Source: an uncultured Alphaproteobacteria bacterium (GTDB taxonomy: Bacteria > Pseudomonadota > Alphaproteobacteria > Rhizobiales > Beijerinckiaceae). Taken from it: a DNA stretch of 64,000 nucleotides. This document shows, one piece after another, positions 8,990 through 18,312 of this stretch (position 1 is the stretch's first letter; each line of letters begins with the position of its first letter). The stretch is taken from contig CALKHP010000004.1 in NCBI GenBank assembly GCA_937988775.1, positions 32,513 through 96,512 of the forward strand, given 5' to 3'. Both the position numbers and the translations under genes were made by a program. Under the pieces are notes generated by a model. It worked only from the letters and a program-made list of their open reading frames with translations, had not been told where the DNA came from and searched no databases.

Positions 8990-9180
8990 GGCTTGTCTCC
9001 AGACTTGGTTGTAACGCCGCCGTCCCCACTCCGACAGCACAAGGGGTAGAGCGCATGGCGGGGCGGCGCAAGCCGCCGCTTTCGCGGCCGGCGGGTGCGC
9101 TATGTGCGCGCAAACACGAACACCCCCTGCGCAGGCGGCGTTTTTATGCCATCTGTGGGCCGGTATGAGTGGAGAGACGG

Positions 9181-11544
9181 ATGAATCTTCGTATCGATGA
9201 GGCCCCCCTTCATAGCGGCCGGTTCGGCGTCGGCCAGCCGGTGCCGCGCCATGAGGACCCCGTGCTGGTGCAGGGCAAGGGGCGCTACACCGACGATATC
9301 AATCTGCCCGGCCAGCTCTATGGCGCCATGGTGCGCAGCCAGCATGCCCATGGCGTGATCCTCTCGATCGAGACGGAAGCGGCGCTTGCCATGCCCGGCG
9401 TCAAGGCGGTGATCACCGCCGCGGACCTCGCCGAATACGGCACCATGCTGTGCAACACGCCGTACAAGACGGTCGATGGCAGCCAGAACCTCGCGCCGCC
9501 CCGCCCGCTCATGGCGGGCGAAAAGGTGCATTTCGTCGGCGAGATCGTCGCCTGCGTCATCGCCGACAGCGCTGTTCGCGCGCAGGACGCGGCGGAAGCC
9601 GTAGCGGTCGATGTCGATATCCTGCCCCCGGTGACCGAGGCGCGCGAGGCGTTGGCTGACGGCGCGCCGCAGGTGCACGCCGATGTGCCCGGCAATACCT
9701 GCGGCCAGCATCACCTCGGCGATCGTGACAAGGTCGCGGCGGCTTTCGCCAAGGCGGCCCATGTCACCAGATTGCGCCTGATCAGCAACCGGCTCGTCGT
9801 CAACGCCATGGAGCCGCGCGCCGCGATCGGCGAATATGATCGCAAGAGCCAGCGCTTCACGCTGCATGTCGGCAGCCAGGGCGTGATCGGCCTGCGCCGG
9901 GGCCTCGCCAATGAAATCCTGAAAGTGCCGGTCGACAAGGTGCGCGTGCTGACCGGCAATGTCGGCGGCGCCTTCGGCATGAAGGCTTCCGTGTTTCCCG
10001 AATACGGCATCCTGCTGCATGCGGCGCGCGTGCTCGGCAAGCCGGTCAAATGGACCGATCGCCGCTCGGAGAGTTTCGTCTCGGATTTGCAGGGCCGCGA
10101 CGATGATTTCGACTGCGAACTGGCGCTCGACAAGCGCGGCCGCTTCCTCGCCGTGCGGCTGCGCGGCTACAGCAATCGCGGCGCCTACCTCACGCATGTC
10201 GGGCCGAACATGCCGCTGGTCAACATCCCGCGCAACATGGCGAGCCTGTATCTGACGCCGCTGATGGAGGCGACGACCGATTGCATCCTGACCAACACCG
10301 TGCCGATCGGCGCCTATCGCGGCGCCGGGCGGCCCGAAGGCAATTATTTCATGGAGCGCCTCATCGATACCGCGGCGGTCGAGATGGGCATCGACCGCGT
10401 CACGCTGCGCCGCCGCAACATGATCCCGCGTGCGAAACTGCCCTACAAGGCGGTGTCGGGCCAGGTCTATGACAGCGGCGATTTCGAGGGCGTGCTCGAT
10501 ACCGCGCTCGAACAGGCCGACTGGAAGGGCTTCAAGGCGCGCAAACGCGCCAGCGCCAAAGCCGGCAAGCTGCGCGGCCTCGGCCTTGGCTGCTTCCTGG
10601 AGGTCACGGCGGCCCCGCCCGGCGAGATGGGCGGCATCCGCTTCGAGGAAGACGGCACGGTGACCATGCTCACCGGCACGCTCGACTTCGGGCAGGGGCA
10701 CTGGTCGGCCTTCGCGCAGGTCGTGCATCAGGTGCTCGGCGTGCCGTTCGAGAGCATCAGGCTGTTGCAGGGCGACAGCGACCAGTTGATCGCCGGCACC
10801 GGCAGCGGCGGCTCGAAATCGCTGATGGCGAGCGGCACGGCGCTGGCCGCCGCCAGCCGCAAGGTGATCGAGAACGGCCGCGCCATCGCCGCCCATGTGC
10901 TGGAGGCCGGTGCCGGCGACATCGCCTTCGCCGACGGGCGCTTCACCATTGCCGGCACCGATCGCGGCATCGGTCTGATCGAACTCGCCCGGCGTCTCCG
11001 GCACGGGCTCGACCTGCCCGATGACGTGCCGCACACGCTCGACGTGGCGGAGGTGCATCCGAATCTGCCCTCGGCCTATCCCAATGGCTGCCATGTCGCC
11101 GAGGTCGAGATCGATCCCGAGACCGGTGTGGTCGCGGTGGTGAAATACACCGCGATCGGCGATTTCGGCACGGTGGTGAACCCGCTGCTCGTCGCCGGCC
11201 AGATGCATGGCGGTGTGACGCAAGGCATCGGCCAGGCACTGCTCGAGCGCACCGTCTATGACGAGACCGGCCAGCTCATCACCGGCTCCTACATGGATTA
11301 CGGCGTGCCGCGTGCCGACAACCTGCCGAGCTTCGCCACCGGCGACCATCCTTCGCCCGCCACCACCAACGAATTGGGCGTCAAGGGCTGCGGCGAGGCG
11401 GGCTGCGCCGGCTCGCTGCCCTCGGTGATGAACGCCGTCGTCGATGCGCTCTCGGTCTACGGCATCCGCCACATCGACATGCCGGCGACGCCGGAGCGCA
11501 TCTGGCAGGCGATCCGCGACGCCAAGGCCGGGAAAGCCGCGTAG
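9181..11544 (+). CDS. Xanthine dehydrogenase/CoxL-family molybdopterin-binding subunit
   Basis: Large subunit of a molybdenum hydroxylase (787 residues, family-typical length) that would bind the molybdopterin cytosine dinucleotide cofactor. Visible motifs include VGQPVPRHEDPVLVQGKGRY at the N-terminus, GNVGGAFGMK, the active-site loop IGAYRGAGRPEG and the C-terminal GVKGCGEAGCAGSLPSVMNA with the catalytic Glu. The loop is AYRGAGR, the so-called form II type, not the AYRCSFR of true carbon monoxide dehydrogenase, so the substrate is probably an aldehyde, heterocycle or related compound. The start at 9181 follows GGAGAG. No medium (FAD) or small (2Fe-2S) subunit gene is adjacent; it may use subunits encoded elsewhere. 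Confidence 0.88.
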   Translation: MNLRIDEAPLHSGRFGVGQPVPRHEDPVLVQGKGRYTDDINLPGQLYGAMVRSQHAHGVILSIETEAALAMPGVKAVITAADLAEYGTMLCNTPYKTVDGSQNLAPPRPLMAGEKVHFVGEIVACVIADSAVRAQDAAEAVAVDVDILPPVTEAREALADGAPQVHADVPGNTCGQHHLGDRDKVAAAFAKAAHVTRLRLISNRLVVNAMEPRAAIGEYDRKSQRFTLHVGSQGVIGLRRGLANEILKVPVDKVRVLTGNVGGAFGMKASVFPEYGILLHAARVLGKPVKWTDRRSESFVSDLQGRDDDFDCELALDKRGRFLAVRLRGYSNRGAYLTHVGPNMPLVNIPRNMASLYLTPLMEATTDCILTNTVPIGAYRGAGRPEGNYFMERLIDTAAVEMGIDRVTLRRRNMIPRAKLPYKAVSGQVYDSGDFEGVLDTALEQADWKGFKARKRASAKAGKLRGLGLGCFLEVTAAPPGEMGGIRFEEDGTVTMLTGTLDFGQGHWSAFAQVVHQVLGVPFESIRLLQGDSDQLIAGTGSGGSKSLMASGTALAAASRKVIENGRAIAAHVLEAGAGDIAFADGRFTIAGTDRGIGLIELARRLRHGLDLPDDVPHTLDVAEVHPNLPSAYPNGCHVAEVEIDPETGVVAVVKYTAIGDFGTVVNPLLVAGQMHGGVTQGIGQALLERTVYDETGQLITGSYMDYGVPRADNLPSFATGDHPSPATTNELGVKGCGEAGCAGSLPSVMNAVVDALSVYGIRHIDMPATPERIWQAIRDAKAGKAA

Positions 11545-11551
11545 GCTTGGG

Positions 11552-11657
11552 CTTCTCCCCTTGCGGGAGAAGGTGGCGTGAAGCGCCGGATCAGGGGTGT
11601 CAGCACGACCTAACCCCTCATCCCCCTGCCGGGACCTTCTCCCGCAAGGGGAGAAGG
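11552..11657. repeat. Inverted pair of REP-like hairpins between convergent genes
   Basis: Two copies of the hairpin CTTCTCCC-cttgc-GGGAGAAG face each other (11552-11572 and 11635-11657), separated by a spacer containing CCCCTCATCCCCCTGCC, a string common in rhizobial intergenic repeats. The element fills the gap between the molybdenum hydroxylase gene and convergent recR and probably serves as a bidirectional terminator. Confidence 0.8.
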
Positions 11658-11691
11658 AAATCTTTTCTCAAGCGGTGGTGCCTTCGGCCCC

Positions 11692-12297
11692 TCACCCCAT
11701 GCCGGTGCGCTGGCGCATCGCCGCCGACAGCGTGCCCTCGTCGAGATAGTCGAGTTCGCCGCCGACCGGCACGCCATGGGCGAGCCGCGTCACGGTGATG
11801 CCGAGATGGCTGAGCAGGTCGGTGATGTAATGCGCCGTGGTCTGGCCGTCGACGGTGGCGTTGAGCGCCAGGATGACCTCCTTGACGCCGTCCGCCGCGC
11901 GCGCCGCAAGGCGATCGAGATTGAGGTCCTTGGGGCCGATGCCGTCGAGCGGCGACAGCGTGCCGCCAAGCACGTGGTAGCGCGCCTTCATGGCGCCGGC
12001 GCGCTCGAGCGCCCACAGGTCGGCGACGGTCTCGACCACCACCAGCGTGGTCTGGTCGCGGCGCAGGTCGGCGCAGATCGAGCACGGCTGGCGCGTGTCG
12101 ATATTGCCGCACGCCTCGCATACCACGATGCGCTCGGCCGCGACCTGCATCGCATCGGCGAGCGGCGCCAGCAGCGCCTCGCGCTTGCGGATCAGGTGCA
12201 GCGCGGCGCGGCGCGCCGAGCGCGGGCCGAGGCCCGGCAGCTTGGCGAGAAGTTGGATCAGGCGTTCGATTTCCGGTCCGGCAATCGCCTCGGTCAT
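11692..12297 (-). CDS. recR: Recombination protein RecR
   Basis: Part of the RecFOR pathway that loads RecA at gaps. The 201-residue product starts MTEAIAGPEIERLIQLLAKL, has the helix-hairpin-helix LPGLGPRSARRAALHLI, a zinc finger with CEACGNIDTRQPCSIC (CxxC...CxxC) and a Toprim domain with VVVETVADLWALERAG and later LGGTLSPLDGIGP. The start codon overlaps the ybaB stop codon by one base, which implies translational coupling. dnaX-ybaB-recR is a conserved bacterial operon, and all three are on the minus strand here. Confidence 0.97.
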   Translation of the reverse strand: MTEAIAGPEIERLIQLLAKLPGLGPRSARRAALHLIRKREALLAPLADAMQVAAERIVVCEACGNIDTRQPCSICADLRRDQTTLVVVETVADLWALERAGAMKARYHVLGGTLSPLDGIGPKDLNLDRLAARAADGVKEVILALNATVDGQTTAHYITDLLSHLGITVTRLAHGVPVGGELDYLDEGTLSAAMRQRTGMG

Positions 12298-12617
12298 CAG
12301 AACAGCTTCAGGCCCGGCGGCAGCGGCAGGCCGCCGGTCAGCGCCTTCATCTTCTCTTCCATCAACCGGTCGGCCTTGGCGCGCGCGTCGGCATGGGCGG
12401 CGACCACCAGATCCTCGACGATCTCGGCCTCTTCCGGCTTCAGCAGCGACGGGTCGATGGTCAGGCGCTTCAGCGTGCCCTTGGCGCTCAGCGTCACCGT
12501 GACCATGCCGGCGCCGGACTGGCCCTCGACCTCGGTGGTTTCGAGTTCGGCCTGCAACTCGGCCATCTTGGATTGCATCTGCTGCGCCTGTTTCATCAGG
12601 CCCATGATGTCGCGCAT
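12297..12617 (-). CDS. ybaB: Nucleoid-associated protein YbaB/EbfC
   Basis: Small dimeric DNA-binding protein of the nucleoid. The 106 residues start MRDIMGLMKQAQQMQSKMAE, the long N-terminal helix typical of the family, and end in the short LPLPPGLKLF tail. GMVTVTLSAKG and LTIDPSLL are also family-typical. It lies 9 bases downstream of dnaX and overlaps recR by one base, so it is the middle gene of the dnaX-ybaB-recR operon. Confidence 0.96.
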   Translation of the reverse strand: MRDIMGLMKQAQQMQSKMAELQAELETTEVEGQSGAGMVTVTLSAKGTLKRLTIDPSLLKPEEAEIVEDLVVAAHADARAKADRLMEEKMKALTGGLPLPPGLKLF

Positions 12618-12626
12618 GAGTGTCCC

Positions 12627-14384
<1,758 letters not shown>

Positions 14385-14427
14385 CGCTCCCCGCGCATCC
14401 GCCTCTTCACGCGTCGAAAATGGAGGT

Positions 14428-14522
14428 GGGAGGTTGGACGAGTAACCCGCCCGTGCTCGTTGGGGCTGCTTCCTTCCGGACCTGACCCGGTTGGCGAGTG
14501 GAACGTCCACCACCAACCTCCC
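14428..14522 (-). ncRNA. ffs: Small signal recognition particle RNA (4.5S type)
   Basis: On the minus strand the segment contains the universally conserved SRP apical loop region GGTCAGGTCCGGAAGGAAGC, followed by AGCC, and its ends pair as GGGAGGTTGG/CCAACCTCCC, making the long single hairpin of bacterial 4.5S RNA. About 95 nucleotides. It lies just upstream of dnaX on the same strand, a location seen in many bacteria. Exact ends are estimated from the terminal pairing. Confidence 0.95.
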
Positions 14523-14584
14523 GCGCCCTATATCGGGCATTTGGGCTGCAAGCACAAGACGGGCGCCGATTCTTCTCCGGCGGG

Positions 14585-16054
14585 TCAGCGCCCGGCCGGC
14601 GCGCGCGCGCGCGGCATGGCCGGTTGCGGCAGCACGATTTCGAACCGCGCGCCGGGCTGGCCCTCGCACAGCCGGATCGTGCCGCCATGGCCGCGCACCA
14701 GATCGGCGGCGATGGCAAGCCCGAGCCCGGTGCCGCCGGCCCGCCCGCTGCCGCGGAAGGCCTGGAACAGCGTCTCGCGCAGGCGTGGCGCCACGCCCGG
14801 ACCATTATCGCTGACGGCGAGAAGCAGCGCGCCGTTGGCGCGGGCAGCGCTCAGTGTGATGCATGGCGCCTCGCCGGCGACGCCCGGGCCTTCCTGCTCG
14901 AGCGCCTGCACGGCATTGCGCCCGAGATTGAGCAGCACGCGGAACAGGTAATCGGGATCGGCCTCGGCCTTGAGATCCGGCGCGATCTCGGTGCGCCAGG
15001 TGATGCGCCCGCCAAGCGGCAGCAGGCTCTCGACCTCGGCGGCGATCGCCGTGAGGTCGATGGCGCGCGGCACCGGCGGCTGCTCCTGGGCGCGGCCATA
15101 GGCGAGTGTCGATTCGCAGAACTTGATCGCCCGGTCGAGCGTGGCGATCAGCTTGGGCGCGAAGCGCTGCACGGTCGGCTCGGCGACCGAAACCAGCCGG
15201 TCCGAGACGAGCTGGGCCGAGGCGAGCATGTTGCGCAGGTCGTGGTTGATCTTGCTGACGGCAAGGCCGAGCTGCGCCAGGTGCCGGCGCTCGGCAAGCT
15301 GGCGGATCAGCGTGCGCTGCATATGCGCCAGTTCCTGCTCGGCCTGGCCGATCTCGTCGCCGCGCCCGCTCGGCGCGATGACGCGCGTCTCGTCGTCGGG
15401 CTGGGCCGCGAACGCCGTGATATTGCCGGCGAGCCGCCTGACCGGCCGCACGATCAGCGCCGACAGCGCCAGATAGAGCAGGGCGGCGGCAGCGAGCAGC
15501 ACGACGAGCGACAGCATCAGGATATTGCGCGAGAAGCGCAGCATCGCCGCGCGCAACGGCGTCTCGTCGATGAGGATCTCGACGAAATCCCCGCCCATCG
15601 GCGCGTCGCCGATCACCCGCACGGCGCGCCCCTGGCCGTTGAGCAGCGTGTCGAAGCTCGAGGCCGCCGCGGCGAGCGGCGCCATGTCGCGCAGGTCGTA
15701 GGAGGCCTGCGCCATCGGCAGATTCGGCCCGAGCGCCAGCAGCCGGCGCGTGTCCTTGATCTTCATGGCGATCGCCATGGCGCCAACGCTGTGCAGCAAC
15801 TCGGTGACGAGCCCGTCCGGGATCATGTTGGCGGGGGCCGCTTCCAGCACCAGTGCGGCGGTGCGCGCGGCGCTCAGGCGGTCGAGCAGCCAGTTGTCGC
15901 GAAAATTCACCACGGCCGGCACGTAGATCAGGATCTCGGCCAGGATGACGAAGGCGATCGTCAAGGCCAGCAGGCGCGCCGAGAGGCCGGGGCCGCCGCG
16001 CTTGCGGCCCGCGCCGGCGGTGGGTGTCAGGTCGGTCCCCTCATTCTGGCTCAT
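14585..16054 (-). CDS. HAMP-domain sensor histidine kinase
   Basis: Inner-membrane sensor kinase of 489 residues. A basic N-terminus is followed by a membrane span at about 27-50, a periplasmic region to about 175, a second span at about 178-202, a HAMP linker (IVRPVRRLAGNI) and the kinase core. The phosphoacceptor box is KINHDLRNMLASAQL with His271, an N/H-type H-box variant with HDLRN where HELRTP is common. The ATPase has the N box NLGRNAVQAL, G1 SDNGPGV and G2 GGTGLGLAIAADLV. No response regulator is adjacent. It lies 11 bases downstream of a degenerate flavoprotein gene (16066-17415), so the two are probably one transcript. The signal is unknown. Confidence 0.92.
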   Translation of the reverse strand: MSQNEGTDLTPTAGAGRKRGGPGLSARLLALTIAFVILAEILIYVPAVVNFRDNWLLDRLSAARTAALVLEAAPANMIPDGLVTELLHSVGAMAIAMKIKDTRRLLALGPNLPMAQASYDLRDMAPLAAAASSFDTLLNGQGRAVRVIGDAPMGGDFVEILIDETPLRAAMLRFSRNILMLSLVVLLAAAALLYLALSALIVRPVRRLAGNITAFAAQPDDETRVIAPSGRGDEIGQAEQELAHMQRTLIRQLAERRHLAQLGLAVSKINHDLRNMLASAQLVSDRLVSVAEPTVQRFAPKLIATLDRAIKFCESTLAYGRAQEQPPVPRAIDLTAIAAEVESLLPLGGRITWRTEIAPDLKAEADPDYLFRVLLNLGRNAVQALEQEGPGVAGEAPCITLSAARANGALLLAVSDNGPGVAPRLRETLFQAFRGSGRAGGTGLGLAIAADLVRGHGGTIRLCEGQPGARFEIVLPQPAMPRARAPAGR

Positions 16055-16065
16055 GCGTGACGAGC

Positions 16066-17415
16066 CTAACCCAGCCAGCGGTTGAATTTAAGCGCCAGCC
16101 CCGTCCATGGGCTGCGCGCCCGCTGCAACAGATGCAGCGCGGCGGCGCTGGTTCCCGCCGCGGCATGGGTCGGCACGCCGGTAAACGCGCCCGCAAACGC
16201 TGCGGCGGGCAGCCCTTGCCGCAACGCCAGCGCGAAGGGCGCGAGCAACTCGCTCGCCTGCGGCCCCGCCATGCCGGCACCGACGATCAGCCCCTTGCGG
16301 TCGAGGATCAGCTTGACCATGCCGGCAGTCTGTCCCTCGGCAACCGCGCGCGGCGTCTCGCTGAACGGCCAGCGCAACACCTCGATGCGGGCCCCTTGCG
16401 CACGCGCCTGTCGCTCGGTCAGGCCGATGGCGGCGAATTCCGGCTGCGTCAGCGCGATGCGCGCCGTCTCGTTCGGATTGCGCCGCGCGCGGCCGCGAAA
16501 CAGCATGTTGCGCAGCAGCAGGCCGATATCGCCTTCGCCGCCACCGGCCGGGCCTGCTACCGGGCCGATGGCGAATATCTTCGCGTTGGTGGTGCGCATC
16601 GTCGCATCGCAGGCGATGCCGGCCGCTTCCTCGGCCACGCCGGCGGCGGCGAGGTCGAGCCCATCGGTGAAAGGCCGGCCGGGTCCGGTGAACAGCAGAT
16701 GGCTCGCATCGATGTGACGCGCGTCGCCGTCGCGCGCCAGCGTGGCGGTCAGTCCATCGTATTTTGCCGCCGCGCCGGTCAGGCGCGCGCCGTCCTCGAT
16801 CGTCACGCCGTCGGCCACGAGCGCCCGGCGCAGCACCGCGGCCAGTTCCGGTTCTTCGTCGGGCAGCAGCCCGTGCTCGGCCGCCAGCACCACCTCGCTG
16901 CCGAAGCGCCGGAAAACCTGCGCGAAGGCAAGCGCCTCGGCATCGCCGCCGATGACGATCAGCCGGGCGGGCGGCGCATCCAGCCGCAACATGCTGTCGG
17001 GTGTCAGCACCGGCAGGCCGGCGAGCCCGTCGAGGGCAGGGATCGGTGCCGTGGCGCCGCTGGCGATCAGGAAGCGCCGTGCCCGGATGCGGTCATTGCC
17101 GGCACTGAAAGTGCCGCGATCCGCGAAACGGCCGCCGGCTTCGATCACGCGCATGCCGGCGGCGGTGAAGCGGATCATGGCGTGGTTCGGCTGCATCGCC
17201 GCCAGCGCCGCCAGGGTTGCGGCTCGCGCCTCGGCAAAGGGCGCGGCCGTGTGCGCCACCAGCGCGCGCAGCACGAAGCCGGTATCTTCGGGTGCGGCGC
17301 CGGGCTGCGTCACCAGCACCACCGAGGCGCCGAGCGCCACCGCGCCAAGCGCCGCCGCCCGTCCGGCAGGGCCGGCGCCGATGATGCAGAGATCGGGCGT
17401 CAGGTCGGTGCTCAA
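16066..17415 (-). CDS. FAD-dependent pyridine nucleotide-disulfide oxidoreductase homologue lacking the redox disulfide
   Basis: Flavoprotein related to dihydrolipoamide dehydrogenase and mercuric reductase: FAD motif DLCIIGAGPAGRAAALGA near the N-terminus, NAD-domain segment LIVIGGDAEALAFAQVF, second FAD segment AKIFAIGPVAG and a C-terminal dimerisation domain. The CxxxxC active-site motif that should follow the first beta-alpha-beta unit is absent (AAPEDTGFVLRA there), and the C-terminal His-x-x-x-x-Glu catalytic pair is not recognisable (GVPTHAAAGTSAA), so classical disulfide chemistry is ruled out. The TTG at 17415 has GGAG 8 bases upstream; an ATG at 17481 would add 22 residues. It is immediately upstream of the sensor kinase. 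Function unknown. Confidence 0.82.
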   Translation of the reverse strand: MSTDLTPDLCIIGAGPAGRAAALGAVALGASVVLVTQPGAAPEDTGFVLRALVAHTAAPFAEARAATLAALAAMQPNHAMIRFTAAGMRVIEAGGRFADRGTFSAGNDRIRARRFLIASGATAPIPALDGLAGLPVLTPDSMLRLDAPPARLIVIGGDAEALAFAQVFRRFGSEVVLAAEHGLLPDEEPELAAVLRRALVADGVTIEDGARLTGAAAKYDGLTATLARDGDARHIDASHLLFTGPGRPFTDGLDLAAAGVAEEAAGIACDATMRTTNAKIFAIGPVAGPAGGGEGDIGLLLRNMLFRGRARRNPNETARIALTQPEFAAIGLTERQARAQGARIEVLRWPFSETPRAVAEGQTAGMVKLILDRKGLIVGAGMAGPQASELLAPFALALRQGLPAAAFAGAFTGVPTHAAAGTSAAALHLLQRARSPWTGLALKFNRWLG

Positions 17416-17719
17416 AGCGCGCGCTCCGGAAACGGCGGGTAGCCTGTCTCGTGTTTTACAAGGCCGCGCGCATCTGTCCATGAAGGTTTGTCTATGGACG
17501 TTTGTTGCGGGCGCCGGGGGCCGGCTGGTCGCGAATAAACCGGCCCGCCGCGACCATGCCCGATTGACTTTGCGGCCAAGATGTATCAAGAGCCGGTCAC
17601 GAATTTGTGGACCGTTCGTCTGAGACGCAGCAGCGCCGTCGCGGCGCTGTTTGTTTTCAGGCTTTTCCCGCGCCCGTTGGGCCGCGTGGACGGCGGTCCG
17701 ACCTGACCGGAGAAAACCC
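17416..17719. other. Divergent intergenic region between the flavoprotein gene and rpmH
   Basis: About 300 bases without a convincing gene. It must contain promoters for both directions. A TTGACT (17564-17569) lies ahead of the rpmH leader, but the nearest -10-like TATCAA (17584-17589) is only 14 bases away, so the promoter call is weak. A strong hairpin near 17631 is listed separately. No DnaA-box cluster was seen, so this is not an obvious replication origin despite the rpmH neighbourhood. Confidence 0.5.
17631..17656 (+). terminator. Terminator-like hairpin in the rpmH leader (possible attenuator)
   Basis: Perfect 8-base inverted repeat CAGCGCCG-tcg-CGGCGCTG followed directly by TTTGTTTT, the form of an intrinsic terminator. 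It lies about 65 bases upstream of the rpmH start on the same strand, and no other plus-strand gene precedes it, so it would act on the rpmH transcript itself. The attenuation role is inference. Confidence 0.55.
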
Positions 17720-17854
17720 GTGAAGCGGACATATCAACCGAGCAAACTCGTGCGCAAGCGCCGCCACGGCTACCGCGCACGCATGGCGACTGTCGGCGGC
17801 CGCAAGGTCATCGCCGCACGCCGCGCCAAGGGCCGCAAGCGGCTTTCGGCCTGA
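17720..17854 (+). CDS. rpmH: 50S ribosomal protein L34
   Basis: The 44-residue protein matches L34 throughout: it starts KRTYQPSKLVRKRRHGYRAR and ends in the RRAKGRKRLSA-type basic tail. The start is the GTG at 17720 with GGAG 7 bases before it; the ATG-initiated longer frame upstream is not family-like. First gene of rpmH-rnpA-yidC-engB. Confidence 0.97.
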   Translation: MKRTYQPSKLVRKRRHGYRARMATVGGRKVIAARRAKGRKRLSA

Positions 17855-17892
17855 ATCATGGCGCTTGGCTGCCGCGAGATGCAGGGCATGCC

Positions 17893-18270
17893 ATGCAGCG
17901 TTTGAAGAAGCGCCGGCAATTTCTCGATGTGGCAAAGGGTCGGCGTCTCCACACCGGCCTTTTTTCGCTGCAAACGCGAGAGCGCGGCGACGAGGGTGAG
18001 CCGCGCGCCGGCTTCACGGTGACGAAGAAGGCCGGCCACGCCACCGAGCGCAATCGCATCCGGCGGCGCTTCAAGGAGGCGGTCCGCCTGCAGGACAGCG
18101 CGCTGGGGGCACCAGGGCGCGATTATGTTATCGTCGCGCGGCGCGCCGCGCTGTCGGTCGGTTTTTCGGAGCTGTGCGGCGAGATCGCGCGGGCTTTCGG
18201 CAAGGCGAACCGGCCAGGCGAGGCGCGAGGGCGGCATAACACGAGCCAGGCGCCGCGCCGCTTGCACTGA
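17893..18270 (+). CDS. rnpA: Ribonuclease P protein component
   Basis: Basic protein partner of the RNase P RNA, needed for tRNA 5' maturation. The 125-residue product has the N-terminal MQRLKKRRQFLDVAKGRR, the TVTKKAGHATERNRIRRRFK segment with the RNR signature, and DYVIVARRAA. The C-terminal 15-20 residues are an extra basic tail. It follows rpmH by 38 bases. The yidD gene often found between rnpA and yidC is absent: only 42 bases separate them. Confidence 0.95.
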   Translation: MQRLKKRRQFLDVAKGRRLHTGLFSLQTRERGDEGEPRAGFTVTKKAGHATERNRIRRRFKEAVRLQDSALGAPGRDYVIVARRAALSVGFSELCGEIARAFGKANRPGEARGRHNTSQAPRRLH

Positions 18271-18312
18271 GCCCGGTCCCGGCCACCCCAGATACGGATT
18301 CTGAACGAGATC

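Noticed and set aside
9100..11472. 790-codon open frame antisense to the molybdenum hydroxylase gene
   Set aside because: It mirrors the sense gene codon for codon in a GC-rich sequence, is rich in His, Arg and Gly with no domain, and the sense frame has a clear family match.
9181..11544. Carbon monoxide dehydrogenase large subunit
   Set aside because: The active-site loop is AYRGAGR, not the AYRCSFR of true CODH, and coxM and coxS are not adjacent.
14385..14669. Longer N-terminus for DnaX
   Set aside because: The upstream frame runs through the SRP RNA gene and is not DnaX-like; the ATG at 14384 precedes the conserved YRVLARKYRP.
17416..17719. Replication origin next to rpmH
   Set aside because: No cluster of DnaA boxes and no dnaA or dnaN gene nearby; rpmH proximity alone is not enough in this group.
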